A DNA stretch of 64,000 bases from Methanobrevibacter woesei (GTDB lineage Archaea; Methanobacteriota; Methanobacteria; Methanobacteriales; Methanobacteriaceae). The stretch lies in contig NZ_MZGU01000006.1 in the NCBI RefSeq assembly GCF_003111605.1, positions 62,001-126,000 on the forward strand, read 5' to 3'. Within the stretch, counting starts at the first letter, position 1. Every line of letters starts with the position of its first letter. The translations under genes were made by a program, and so were the position numbers. Shown here one piece after another: positions 46,044-53,954 of this stretch. The notes under the pieces are model-generated. The model did no database searches, was not told the origin of the DNA, and saw nothing but the letters and a program-made list of their open reading frames with translations.

Positions 46044-47186
46044 ATGGATGATATTTTATTAATGCTTCCTGGACCAACAACTGTACATCCAAGAGTTCTT
46101 AATGCAATGTCTCAAGCAGTTGTTAACCACAGAAGTAAAAGATATGGGGAAATTTTAACTGAAACTAACGAATTAATGTCAAAAATGTTTCAAACTGAAA
46201 ATCAATCTTATTTAATTACTGGATCCGGAACTGCTGTAATGGAAGCAGGAATTAGTAATGTTTTAAATGCTGGAGAAAAAGTATTAAATGTAGTTGGTGG
46301 AAAATTCGGTGAACGTTTCAAAAAAATAGCTGATGCACATGGTATTAAAACCCAAGAGTTAGCTGTTGAATGGGGAACTGCAGTAACCCCTGAACAAATT
46401 AAAGAAGCTTTAGATGCTGATGAATCCATCAAAGCAGTAAGTGTTGTTCACAACGAAACTTCCACTGGTGTAGCTGCTCCAATTAAAGAAATTGGTAAAG
46501 TAATGAAAAACTACGATGCATTATACATTGTAGATACAGTATCTTCCCTTTGTGGGGATGAAGTGGATGTAGACAAATACAACATCGATGTTTGTGTAAC
46601 CGGTTCTCAAAAATGTATTGCTGCACCACCTGGAATGGCTGCAATTACCTACAGTGACGATGCATGGGCAGCATGTGAAAATGTCGATTCACACACTTTC
46701 TACTTAGACATGAAAGCATACAGAAAAAGCGGAAACAAAGACCCTGCTGAAACTCCTTACACCCCTTCAGTATCATTAACTTACGCTATGAACGAAGCAT
46801 TAAAAATGATTGATGAAGAAGGACTTGACAAAAGAGTTGCACGTCACCACAAAGCTGCAAATGCTACTGTTGCAGCTGCAAAAGCACTTGGTCTTGAATT
46901 ATTTGCTGATGAAAAAGTATCTTCAGCTACTGTAACTGCACTTAAAATACCTGAAGGACTTACTGATTCTGACTTCAGAGGAACCATCCGTGACGAATTT
47001 GGTGTAGAATTAGCTGGTGGACAAGATCACTTAAAAGGTAATGTATTTAGAATAGGACACATGGGTAACATCTCCTACAAAGAGTTATTCCAAACCTTTG
47101 CAGCTATGGGAATCTACTTAGAAAGAAATGGTATTGTAGAGGACGGAGCTGCTGGAGTATCCTCTCTTGTAAAATCCTATCTCTAA
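46044..47186 (+). CDS. class V aminotransferase (serine/alanine/aspartate-type)
   Basis: 380-aa PLP enzyme of the small-domain class V family. Opening LLMLPGPTTVHPRVLNAMS, substrate loop NHRSKRYGEIL, TGSGTAVMEA, Asp in DTVSSLCGDEV and the cofactor lysine in TGSQKCIAAPPGMA (about residue 193). Methanogen homologues are reported as broad-specificity aspartate or alanine-glyoxylate aminotransferases; the donor here is uncertain. GGAGG lies 7 nt before ATG 46044. Monocistronic, with T-rich tracts right after the stop (47192-47223). Confidence 0.85.
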   Translation: MDDILLMLPGPTTVHPRVLNAMSQAVVNHRSKRYGEILTETNELMSKMFQTENQSYLITGSGTAVMEAGISNVLNAGEKVLNVVGGKFGERFKKIADAHGIKTQELAVEWGTAVTPEQIKEALDADESIKAVSVVHNETSTGVAAPIKEIGKVMKNYDALYIVDTVSSLCGDEVDVDKYNIDVCVTGSQKCIAAPPGMAAITYSDDAWAACENVDSHTFYLDMKAYRKSGNKDPAETPYTPSVSLTYAMNEALKMIDEEGLDKRVARHHKAANATVAAAKALGLELFADEKVSSATVTALKIPEGLTDSDFRGTIRDEFGVELAGGQDHLKGNVFRIGHMGNISYKELFQTFAAMGIYLERNGIVEDGAAGVSSLVKSYL

Positions 47187-47544
47187 ATTTTCTCTTTTTT
47201 TCTTTTTTTAATCTTTTTTTTTCTGAATTTAACATATTACAGCTTATTTTAGGTATGTAAAATAATAATAAAATAAATATAGTAATAGGAATATAAATAT
47301 TACTGTTTAATGAATAAAAATTAACTTGCCTTACTTCAAGAAAAGCAAGGAATTACTTTATAAGCTCTAAGAGTCACTCCCTAATCCGATTCTTAGAGCT
47401 TTTTTTATTTAAATCTACTTTTTAACACTTTCTTTTTCAATTATAGATAAAAATAGCTAAATCTTATTCACTTTTTATTAAAAAAAAACTAACTTTATAT
47501 TAAATAAATGCAATAAGTATAATTAATTTAAAGGAGTTAAAAAT
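47187..47544 (+). other. 358-bp intergenic region with oligo-T terminators and a candidate small RNA
   Basis: The first 40 bp hold three T-rich runs that should end the aminotransferase transcript. A TATA-like GGAATATAAATATT lies at about 47288-47301, then the hairpin-bearing block described as a candidate RNA (47319-47407). The last 130 bp contain the SD AAAGGAG for the GerW gene and AT-rich sequence likely to be its promoter. Confidence 0.45.
47319..47407 (+). ncRNA. candidate small RNA with two hairpins and terminator
   Basis: A CTTGC/GCAAG stem (47325-47329 with 47345-47349) is followed by a perfect 11-bp hairpin AAGCTCTAAGA/TCTTAGAGCTT (47362-47372, 47391-47401; 18-nt loop) and then T7. 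A TATA box 25-30 bp upstream would start a transcript near 47319. No ORF fits. It may instead be only a distal terminator of the aminotransferase gene, but the oligo-T tracts already beside that gene's stop argue for a separate unit. Confidence 0.4.
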
Positions 47545-47955
47545 ATGGTTGAATCAAACATTAGAGCAACTGTTGAAGAATTGCGCAAATTAACAAATGT
47601 TAACAATTATATTGGTGAACCTATTGAAACCGATGATAAAATCCTTATTCCAGTAATGAGAATGGGAGTGGGATTTGCTGTTGGAAAAAACATGATTAGA
47701 AGTGAAGACAGTGATATAGTTGGAGCTGGAGCTGGAGTGGAACCAACATCCATGGTCATCATACCTAAATCTAGAGACACTACTGAAGGAATGAGAGTTC
47801 TTAACTTAACCAAAGGAAATGAAGTCAACAAGGCTTTAAGTGATCTTGGTTTAGTTATCAGTGACTTAGTAAAAGAGTACATTAAAAAAGAGGAAGATGA
47901 CGACTACGATGAAGGAGAATACATTGAACCAAACACTCCTAAAGTAACTGACTAA
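47545..47955 (+). CDS. GerW (YtfJ)-family protein
   Basis: 136-aa protein of the GerW family: ISEPIE-like NNYIGEPIETDDKILIPVMRMGVGFAVG, a glycine-rich GAGAGVEPTSMVIIP, and an acidic C-terminal tail. In Bacillus, YtfJ/GerW is a spore germination protein; in archaea the family has no known spore role. It is followed 15 bp later by a DUF2953 gene, the same pairing as Bacillus ytfJ-ytfI. Function unknown. Confidence 0.8.
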   Translation: MVESNIRATVEELRKLTNVNNYIGEPIETDDKILIPVMRMGVGFAVGKNMIRSEDSDIVGAGAGVEPTSMVIIPKSRDTTEGMRVLNLTKGNEVNKALSDLGLVISDLVKEYIKKEEDDDYDEGEYIEPNTPKVTD

Positions 47956-47970
47956 ACACTCCTTAATTAA

Positions 47971-48615
47971 GTGGTTAAATTGAGCATCCCTGAAGTTATA
48001 GGAATAATAATTGCAGTTATACTAATTTTAATAATTGTATTCCTTTATCTTGGAGTTAGAATCAATTTAACCTATAATAAACTTAATTCTGATTTTGAAT
48101 ATCATTTAAACATAACCTTGCTAAATAGCTATTCTATTTTTAGAAAGGATTATCCTTCACCAAAAGAAGGTGAAAGTGATGATGAAAAAGAATCTGATAG
48201 GGATGGCGAAGGTTATCCATTTAAAGAGATTGTAAAACCACTGCTTGATGTTTTAGATAGTCTAATTGAGTACTTAACTGAGATTCTCCACTCTCTTGAA
48301 ATTAAAAAATTGGAAAATCATTTAGATTTTGGTATGTCTAGCTATGTCAGCACTGCAAAATATACTGGATATATGTGGTCATTGTTTGTAGTTCCAAATA
48401 GCTCTCATAAAAATGTAAAGTTAACTGTTGAACCTACATTTAAAGAACCAACATTTGATTTTAAAGGGTGTGTTGATATCAAGGTAAATCTCCTGAAGAT
48501 TGTTATTCCAACAATCCAATTATTAAGGCAGAAAGAAGTGAGAGATTTTATAAAACTGGTAAGAAATCCAAGGGAAGGTAAAGATAATGGAGAAAATCAA
48601 GAACCTAGTGAATAA
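47971..48615 (+). CDS. DUF2953 membrane-anchored protein
   Basis: 214 aa. One N-terminal hydrophobic helix (about 8-28), then an extracellular or cytosolic domain with a highly acidic insert (SPKEGESDDEKESDRDGEG, about 63-82) and the family core HLDFGMSSYVSTAKYTGYMW followed by a VTVEPTFKEPTFDF-like strand. GTG 47971 is the annotated start; TTG 47980 is an alternative. Its 3' end overlaps the next ORF by 29 bp, so the three genes are a tight operon. Confidence 0.72.
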   Translation: MVKLSIPEVIGIIIAVILILIIVFLYLGVRINLTYNKLNSDFEYHLNITLLNSYSIFRKDYPSPKEGESDDEKESDRDGEGYPFKEIVKPLLDVLDSLIEYLTEILHSLEIKKLENHLDFGMSSYVSTAKYTGYMWSLFVVPNSSHKNVKLTVEPTFKEPTFDFKGCVDIKVNLLKIVIPTIQLLRQKEVRDFIKLVRNPREGKDNGENQEPSE

Positions 48616-48847
48616 TACCATAAGCCGCAAATCAAGAATCCTCTTTAAGGAAGTTGAAGTTCTTGACTTAAAGCTCTATTTTACCTTCGAGGAGATTACC
48701 ACCATAATCTACAAGAATGTAAGTTCCTTTGAAGTTAAACCCCTAGGATTTATCTTTGAAAAAGAGGAGTGGATTTTTGTACCCTTTGATGAGTCTTTTA
48801 ACAATGAAGAGAGAATTGTTCGTGAATTTGTTAAAAGATGTTTATAA
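48587..48847 (+). CDS. hypothetical 86-aa protein
   Basis: Small soluble protein (MEKIKNLVNN start) with mixed beta/alpha pattern: VEVLDLKLYFTFEEITTIIYKN, VKPLGFIFEKEEWIFVPFDES. The 29-bp overlap with the DUF2953 gene, coding-like composition through the whole ORF and an RBS-like GGAAGGTAAAG inside the preceding gene support translation. I recognise no family. Likely co-expressed with the GerW/DUF2953 pair. Confidence 0.6.
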   Translation: MEKIKNLVNNTISRKSRILFKEVEVLDLKLYFTFEEITTIIYKNVSSFEVKPLGFIFEKEEWIFVPFDESFNNEERIVREFVKRCL

Positions 48848-49017
48848 CTTAGATTTTCTTGAATATTCTTCTTTTTGAATTTAATTCAGCTAAAAATTGA
48901 CATAAATCATCAAAATATACTTAATTCAACTTTAATGATGTTAAATAACAGTTAAAACTAAATAAATAATAAGATAAGCAATAATATAACCTTAAAACAA
49001 CATATGAAGTGATATAA

Positions 49018-49158
49018 ATGGCAAAACTTATTAATCCCACCCCCGTCTTAAAAGGAGAATATGCAAAAGAATTTATTAAAGATATGGATAAAAAACCATC
49101 TAAAAAAGAAAAAGATATGTTCAATAGAATGAAAAATCCAAGAAGACCTATGATTTAA
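49018..49158 (+). CDS. 46-aa antitoxin-like protein
   Basis: Short ORF starting MAKLINPTPVLKGEYAKEF and ending in a basic tail (KNPRRPMI). The NPTPVLKG-x-A pattern is one I associate with short proteins found beside toxin-like genes in archaea and bacteria, so an antitoxin role is proposed from memory. It lies only 6 bp from the end of the convergent GNAT gene. GAAGTGATAT precedes the ATG. It is shorter than 60 aa but has a clear coding character. Confidence 0.55.
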   Translation: MAKLINPTPVLKGEYAKEFIKDMDKKPSKKEKDMFNRMKNPRRPMI

Positions 49159-49164
49159 CTTTAT

Positions 49165-49737
49165 TTATCCCTTTGAAGCTCTATAAATATCAAAATATAA
49201 TGCAATTGTCCTTTCAGGGTTTAATTTTTTTATTTTATTTAAGCTTTTAATTAAGTTTTTATCCTTTTTAAGTACAGAGAATCCATTATTCTCATAAAAA
49301 TGATATGCTTTCACATAACCATCAACAGTAATATACCTAACACCAACATCATTTATTGACAAATTGTAGATAATATTCATAATACTTTCAAGAATAATTG
49401 TGCCCAATCCCTGATTAGTATATTTTTTATCAAGTGCTAATCTACCAATTTTTATAGCTGGTAACTCTTTGAATCTTGTTTTTAATTTTATCTTATTACA
49501 CTCATCTTCTGAAAGTTTTGATATTCTAATTTTATCTGTTAAAAGAGAAAAATAACCAATAATCTCACCATCACAACAAATTAATTTAGTCATGTTAAAT
49601 TTATAATTTTGTTGAATTAATGCATCTTCTTTTAAAAATTCATTGAGATCATCGGAATCACAGTGAAAAGAAGACAAATCATGTTCAGATGTAAGCAACT
49701 CAAAACGGTAATTATTTTTAATATATTCCATATCCAT
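49165..49737 (-). CDS. GNAT acetyltransferase, toxin-like (TacT type)
   Basis: 190-aa GNAT-fold protein. Features: the early F-x-S-x-x-x-L-N-x-FL pattern (FHCDSDDLNEFLKEDA, about 24-39), IIGYFSLLTDKI, the acetyl-CoA motif RLALDKKYTNQGLGTIIL (about 96-113), and VDGYVKAYHFYENNGFSVL. This layout is that of TacT-like toxins that acetylate aminoacyl-tRNA. A DUF1778-type antitoxin is not adjacent; the candidate partner is the convergent 46-aa ORF. Starts at ATG 49737 or the in-frame ATG 49731. Confidence 0.78.
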   Translation of the reverse strand: MDMEYIKNNYRFELLTSEHDLSSFHCDSDDLNEFLKEDALIQQNYKFNMTKLICCDGEIIGYFSLLTDKIRISKLSEDECNKIKLKTRFKELPAIKIGRLALDKKYTNQGLGTIILESIMNIIYNLSINDVGVRYITVDGYVKAYHFYENNGFSVLKKDKNLIKSLNKIKKLNPERTIALYFDIYRASKG

Positions 49738-49747
49738 GTATTACTAA

Positions 49748-49757
49748 TTATCGATAA
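49748..49757 (-). promoter_or_regulatory. 10-bp palindrome before the GNAT gene
   Basis: TTATCGATAA is an exact palindrome centred 15 bp upstream of the GNAT start, a position suited to an operator for an autoregulator such as an antitoxin. It is short enough to occur by chance. Confidence 0.3.
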
Positions 49758-49806
49758 ATTATTATTAATTTTTTGGAAGAATTAAAATAAACATTACAAA
49801 GCCATT

Positions 49807-50067
49807 TCAATATGGAATTTCCCCATCTCTTTTTTCAATAAACTTATCTGAAATCAAATTACATAATTCCGCAAGATACATCAGATTGCATAAATATTCA
49901 ACATCTGGTGAAGGACATCTCGCCACAAGAAGCAGGTCATCTGAATTTTTCCTGTAATCTCTTTCAAATTTCCTTATTCTTCGCAATAAACTGCCCCTTT
50001 CCTTTAAAAGCTCTTCATAGGATAAATCCTTTACAGTTTCAATGTACCCCTTTGGACTAATCATCAT
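49807..50067 (-). CDS. hypothetical 86-aa protein
   Basis: Soluble, helical, charged protein (MMISPKGYIETVKDLSYEELLKERGSLL...RKNSDDLLLVARCPSPDVEYLCNL). AGGTG lies 6 nt before ATG 50067; a GTG at 50076 is within that SD. It stands alone between the GNAT gene and the acetolactate-synthase-like gene. No family recognised; possibly a cargo gene of this accessory region. Confidence 0.6.
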   Translation of the reverse strand: MMISPKGYIETVKDLSYEELLKERGSLLRRIRKFERDYRKNSDDLLLVARCPSPDVEYLCNLMYLAELCNLISDKFIEKRDGEIPY

Positions 50068-50157
50068 TTCATTCACCTACTTAAAGTAAACTATAACACT
50101 GCTACTTATTAAATGTTTATAAAATGTGTCTAAAATATTGTTTAAAAAAATAATTGA

Positions 50158-51708
50158 TTATTTAGGAAGTGGAATGTCCTCCTGCCTTACAACAACCTCT
50201 AAAAGGAAAGGCTTGCTTGACTCTTTAACACAAGCTAAAACACCTTTAAGTTCATCTTTAGAAGTTACCCTTGCTGAATCAATGCCATATGCACTAGCTA
50301 TTTTAATAAAATCAGGATTGGTTAAATCCACTTCAAAGGGATCCATATTGTAAACATTCCTCTGAGTCTGTTTTATAACCCCATACTGAGAATTGTTAAG
50401 GATTACCATTAATATATTAAGGTTGTTTTCAGCCACTGTAGCTAATTCCTGCATATTCATCTGAAAATCACCATCACCATTAATGAGGATGATTTTTTCC
50501 TGAGGCTTAGCTATTGCAGAGCCCACTGCAGCTGGAAGACCATAGCCCATTGGTGCAAACCCTCCTGAAAAGAGAAGTTTTCCAAAATCATCTGACTTTT
50601 TAAGAATAGTTGCCCAGGTAGTATGACTTCCTGCATCATTTACTATTCTGTTATTTCCAAATACCTCATAGATTGTGTTAATAGCTGACTGTGGCCTTAA
50701 AGGTTCTGATTCATCATCTATCCCATCAGTGTATTTTGAATCCTTTATTTTTAGGATATCTGAAAGCCAATTAGAAGAATTATTAAAGTTAATATGATTG
50801 ATAAATTCCTTAACAGGTCCATGAACCCTGAATTTACCTTTTAAGCAGTTATTGTCAATGTTTACATGGATTAATTTGTCTTTAACTTCATCAGTGTTTT
50901 TAATAGTCCTTTCAGAGAGTCGCGTACCTAAAGCTATTATGCAGTCACAGTTTTCAAAGGCATATTTTGACCTTTCAAGACCCCTGTTTCCAATAAGGCC
51001 CAAAGAATGCTTTTCATTTTCATCCACTAACCCCTTGGCAGGATAAGTTGTAGCAACAGGTATTTGATACTTTTCAGTTATTTCTCTTATCTCCTCTTTA
51101 GATTCAAGAGCCCCTGAACCTAAAATGATTAAAGGCCTTTCTGATTTGTTAATGAATTTCTGAATCTTGTTGTAATTGTAAAAGAAATGATTATCATAAT
51201 TTTTTAAAGGTTTTTTATTAATCTCATTAAGTAAAATATCCTTTGAGAGATTAATATGAACAGGTCCCCGATTAATTAAATGCATTGCCCTTGCAAAATT
51301 ATCAACAGCTTCTTCAGCAGTATGAGGATTGAAGGACTTTACTGTGCATGTCTTGAAAATCTTTTTTAAAGGAAAAGACTGGAATTCATCTGTTTTTTTG
51401 CTAGCTATTGGATTGTCCCCAGTTAAAATAAGCATTGGAATGTTGTCTTTAAATGCTGTAGAAACAGCCATGACAAGATTAAGAGCACCGGGACCAGCAG
51501 TTGCAACACAAACTGCAGGTTTTCCTGAGGACTTGAAATAACCATCACAGGCATGAGCTGCAGCCTGTTCATGGCGAACAAGAATATGATTAAGGTTAGA
51601 ATTAGCTAGTGCCTTGTAGAAAGGAAGAATCTGCTCACCAGGAATTCCAAAAATAGTATTTAGTTGAAACTCCTCTAGAAGCTCAACTAATCTATCTGCA
51701 AGATTCAT
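50158..51708 (-). CDS. thiamine-pyrophosphate enzyme, acetolactate synthase large-subunit-like
   Basis: 516-aa ThDP enzyme of the IlvB/benzoylformate decarboxylase family. N-terminal part TIFGIPGEQILPF and the catalytic Glu in VRHEQAAAHACDGY (about 46), central domain with GSGALES, and the C-terminal ThDP-binding GDGDFQMNMQELATV (GDG motif) plus VILNNSQYGVI. There is no small regulatory subunit gene nearby and no FAD-specific motif I trust, so it may be a decarboxylase or oxalyl/sulfo type enzyme and not branched-chain synthesis. It overlaps the dUTPase gene by 4 bp (ATGA). Confidence 0.78.
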   Translation of the reverse strand: MNLADRLVELLEEFQLNTIFGIPGEQILPFYKALANSNLNHILVRHEQAAAHACDGYFKSSGKPAVCVATAGPGALNLVMAVSTAFKDNIPMLILTGDNPIASKKTDEFQSFPLKKIFKTCTVKSFNPHTAEEAVDNFARAMHLINRGPVHINLSKDILLNEINKKPLKNYDNHFFYNYNKIQKFINKSERPLIILGSGALESKEEIREITEKYQIPVATTYPAKGLVDENEKHSLGLIGNRGLERSKYAFENCDCIIALGTRLSERTIKNTDEVKDKLIHVNIDNNCLKGKFRVHGPVKEFINHINFNNSSNWLSDILKIKDSKYTDGIDDESEPLRPQSAINTIYEVFGNNRIVNDAGSHTTWATILKKSDDFGKLLFSGGFAPMGYGLPAAVGSAIAKPQEKIILINGDGDFQMNMQELATVAENNLNILMVILNNSQYGVIKQTQRNVYNMDPFEVDLTNPDFIKIASAYGIDSARVTSKDELKGVLACVKESSKPFLLEVVVRQEDIPLPK

Positions 51709-52163
51709 TTTTCCTCTTCCTGATAAGAACCATTGTACTCTCCAGAGCCTTCAACTTTAAAGACAACCCCTTGAGCTATTCTGTCACCCTGCTTGATTTT
51801 ATATTCATAGTCACCATGGTTGTAAATCATGAACATCAAGGTTCCGTAAAAGCCAGGATCACCAACAGCAGTCTGGACTGAAACAAAAGACCTTAAAAGA
51901 GTGGATCTAGGTAAATAAAGCATAGAATAACCTTTAGGTATTTTGATTTTCCTGTCAATACTAGCTAGATAAGCAGTATGAGGTTTTAAAGTGTATACAG
52001 GACCTTCCATTTCCTTAATTTCTGGAAGATTCTTTTCATTGTCAATAAGAGAGCCTTCACTTTCCTGAGTGTAAATTTTATCTAAAGGGAGGTCTATACC
52101 TGAAGGTTGGACCAATTCAGCAAAATCAGGGAATAATTTAATTAATTCTTCTTCACCAAGCAT
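51705..52163 (-). CDS. dUTPase/dCTP deaminase family protein
   Basis: 152-aa trimeric dUTPase-like protein. Motifs: LVQPSGIDLPLDKIY near the start, PRSTLLRSFVSVQTAVGDPGFYGTLMF (motifs 2-3), and KQGDRIAQGVVFK (motif 4). It keeps dUTP low or makes dUMP precursors. Members of the family are either Dut or bifunctional Dcd-Dut, which cannot be told apart here. It is followed by overlapping ATGA by the ThDP enzyme and lies 80 bp downstream of the radical SAM gene of the defence-like operon. Confidence 0.82.
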   Translation of the reverse strand: MLGEEELIKLFPDFAELVQPSGIDLPLDKIYTQESEGSLIDNEKNLPEIKEMEGPVYTLKPHTAYLASIDRKIKIPKGYSMLYLPRSTLLRSFVSVQTAVGDPGFYGTLMFMIYNHGDYEYKIKQGDRIAQGVVFKVEGSGEYNGSYQEEEK

Positions 52164-52243
52164 TTTATCACATCTAATTAAACTATTATCTTCTAATGGA
52201 AAAATATATCTTTTTTATCTTTCAGCTTAACAACAAATAAATA

Positions 52244-53539
52244 CTATTTTTTTTCACCACTAACTAAAAAATCATCTAAAGATGTTTTAGTATGTTTTGG
52301 ATAATTTATTTCCAGAGGATTCCATGCATCAGACAAATAATTTTTCACTTCCTCAAAACTCATTGATCTGAATTTTAATGAATCTTCTTTAGGTATTTTT
52401 TTTCTTTCTGCAGCATTAGAATAATATGCCATTTCATGACGAACACAAATATTATGTTGACGAACATTTCTTCTAAACTGCCTAACCTCTTCATCAGACC
52501 AATTATGATTAATATGATAATCTTCATTAGATTGAGGTTTTTTAGCATAAGGATTATAATTATCATCCAATCTGTTTAAAGGCCTATAACGACAGTCTGA
52601 TACCTGAACACCCCATTTAAAACAATAAATTCTTTTTTCTTCAAGTTCAACAAAATCCAAATCATAATTATAAATCATAAAAATAGATATATCTTTAGGT
52701 TTAAATCCTGCTTCAACTAGAATATCAATTTCTTCTTTTCGTTTTTTATGAGATTTTACTGAATAATCCCATGCTAATTTAGGATTAACAAATCCCGCCT
52801 CTTTTAATAAAGTTGCTAGATTTGGATTTTGTCTTAAAATCCTACCATCAAATCCACTTTGAGATTCACAACGAGATATAACTTTTGAATTTTTTAATTC
52901 TACTAATTCCTTAAGTAACTCTTCAATATACTCATTAGCTAATAAATTATTATCATAAAAAATTAATTTTTTACGAATTATTTCCTCTTGAATTGATTTC
53001 TTGCATTTGAAAGTAGGTTCTATTTTATAAACACCACAAAACCCACATTTTCGCACACAACCTCTAGAAGAATGAACAATTTGATAATCAATCTTTGATT
53101 CATCTTCCCCCAATAATGAATAATCAGGTTTAATATCTTCAGCTTCTAAAATAATACCCTCATTAACATAATCACAACCAGTAAACTCTTTACATTTTTC
53201 TGGCATTAATGAAGCAAAAACTCCACCAACAACCGTAAAAGCTTTAGGAAAATGAAGTTTCGAAAAATCAACAGCATTTTTAACTTCATTTGCCCAATAT
53301 GTAAAAACTGAAGTTATTAAAATCAAATCAGGATCAAAATCAAGATCTGATTTCAATAACTGATTTCTCAATCTTATTAATTTTGTTTCAATACCTCTAG
53401 ATTTTAAGTAACTTGATATTTTTAACAAACCCACTGGCAATAAATCTGCATGGTTATGACTTTTTCTAGATAATGGAAAAGCAGGATCTATTAAAAGGAC
53501 TTTTCTAACTCCTTTTAATAAATCATTAAAATTACTCAT
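52244..53539 (-). CDS. radical SAM protein with B12-binding-like N-terminus (defence-like operon, last gene)
   Basis: 431 aa. The N-terminal domain (about 10-135) has the Rossmann-like pattern of cobalamin-binding domains (VLLIDPAFPLSR, LPVGLLKISSYLKSRG, DLILITSVFTYW, TVVGGVFASLM) but no clear B12 His loop. The radical SAM cluster motif is C161-x3-C165-x2-C168 in SSRGCVRKCGFCG. The C-terminal 200 residues contain several His/Cys (CFKWGVQVSDCRY, HNICVRHEMAYY) perhaps for an auxiliary cluster. It starts inside the end of the preceding gene (ATGAGTAA, 8-bp overlap). Substrate unknown; a nucleic-acid or nucleotide modification is a hypothesis. Confidence 0.75.
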   Translation of the reverse strand: MSNFNDLLKGVRKVLLIDPAFPLSRKSHNHADLLPVGLLKISSYLKSRGIETKLIRLRNQLLKSDLDFDPDLILITSVFTYWANEVKNAVDFSKLHFPKAFTVVGGVFASLMPEKCKEFTGCDYVNEGIILEAEDIKPDYSLLGEDESKIDYQIVHSSRGCVRKCGFCGVYKIEPTFKCKKSIQEEIIRKKLIFYDNNLLANEYIEELLKELVELKNSKVISRCESQSGFDGRILRQNPNLATLLKEAGFVNPKLAWDYSVKSHKKRKEEIDILVEAGFKPKDISIFMIYNYDLDFVELEEKRIYCFKWGVQVSDCRYRPLNRLDDNYNPYAKKPQSNEDYHINHNWSDEEVRQFRRNVRQHNICVRHEMAYYSNAAERKKIPKEDSLKFRSMSFEEVKNYLSDAWNPLEINYPKHTKTSLDDFLVSGEKK

Positions 53540-53954
53540 TATCATCACGTTTAATATATCTAATTTGATCATTAATTACTTTTTCAAACTCTAATAAAAA
53601 GTTTTCAGATGAAGACATCATTTCTAAATTATTAATAAAATGGATTCCCGTATTCGCATACTCTTGGCAGATTCTAATAATTTCATCCTCATTATTTAAA
53701 ATATTCTCATCTTTAGTACTGGCATATGCAACAGCATAAAGTAAAGACATATCTTTAGAATTAAAATATTTTAATAAAGTTAATTCTTTTTCTTTTTTTA
53801 AAGGAGTCCTATGCCCCAATTTAAAACCAAATGCCATTGCCAATATAAATTTTTCTTTATGCCCTACATTTAAATTAAAATCATTATCTCCAATTAAACG
53901 AGAAGAATTATAAAAAAATAATGTTTCATCATCAACATAAACCCTATCCATCAT
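53532..53954 (-). CDS. hypothetical 140-aa helical protein (defence-like operon)
   Basis: After the start (MMDRVYVDDETLF) the protein is mainly helical, with conserved-looking parts GHKEKFILAMAFGFKLGHRTPL, YFNSKDMSLLYAVAYAST and EEIIRICQEYANTGIHFINNL-like sequence. I do not recognise the family. Position just after a DndD-like ATPase and size recall DndE, but the DndE sequence motif is not evident. It overlaps the DndD-like gene by 11 bp and the radical SAM gene by 8 bp, so all three must be made together. ATG 53951 is an equal alternative start. Confidence 0.7.
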   Translation of the reverse strand: MMDRVYVDDETLFFYNSSRLIGDNDFNLNVGHKEKFILAMAFGFKLGHRTPLKKEKELTLLKYFNSKDMSLLYAVAYASTKDENILNNEDEIIRICQEYANTGIHFINNLEMMSSSENFLLEFEKVINDQIRYIKRDDNE

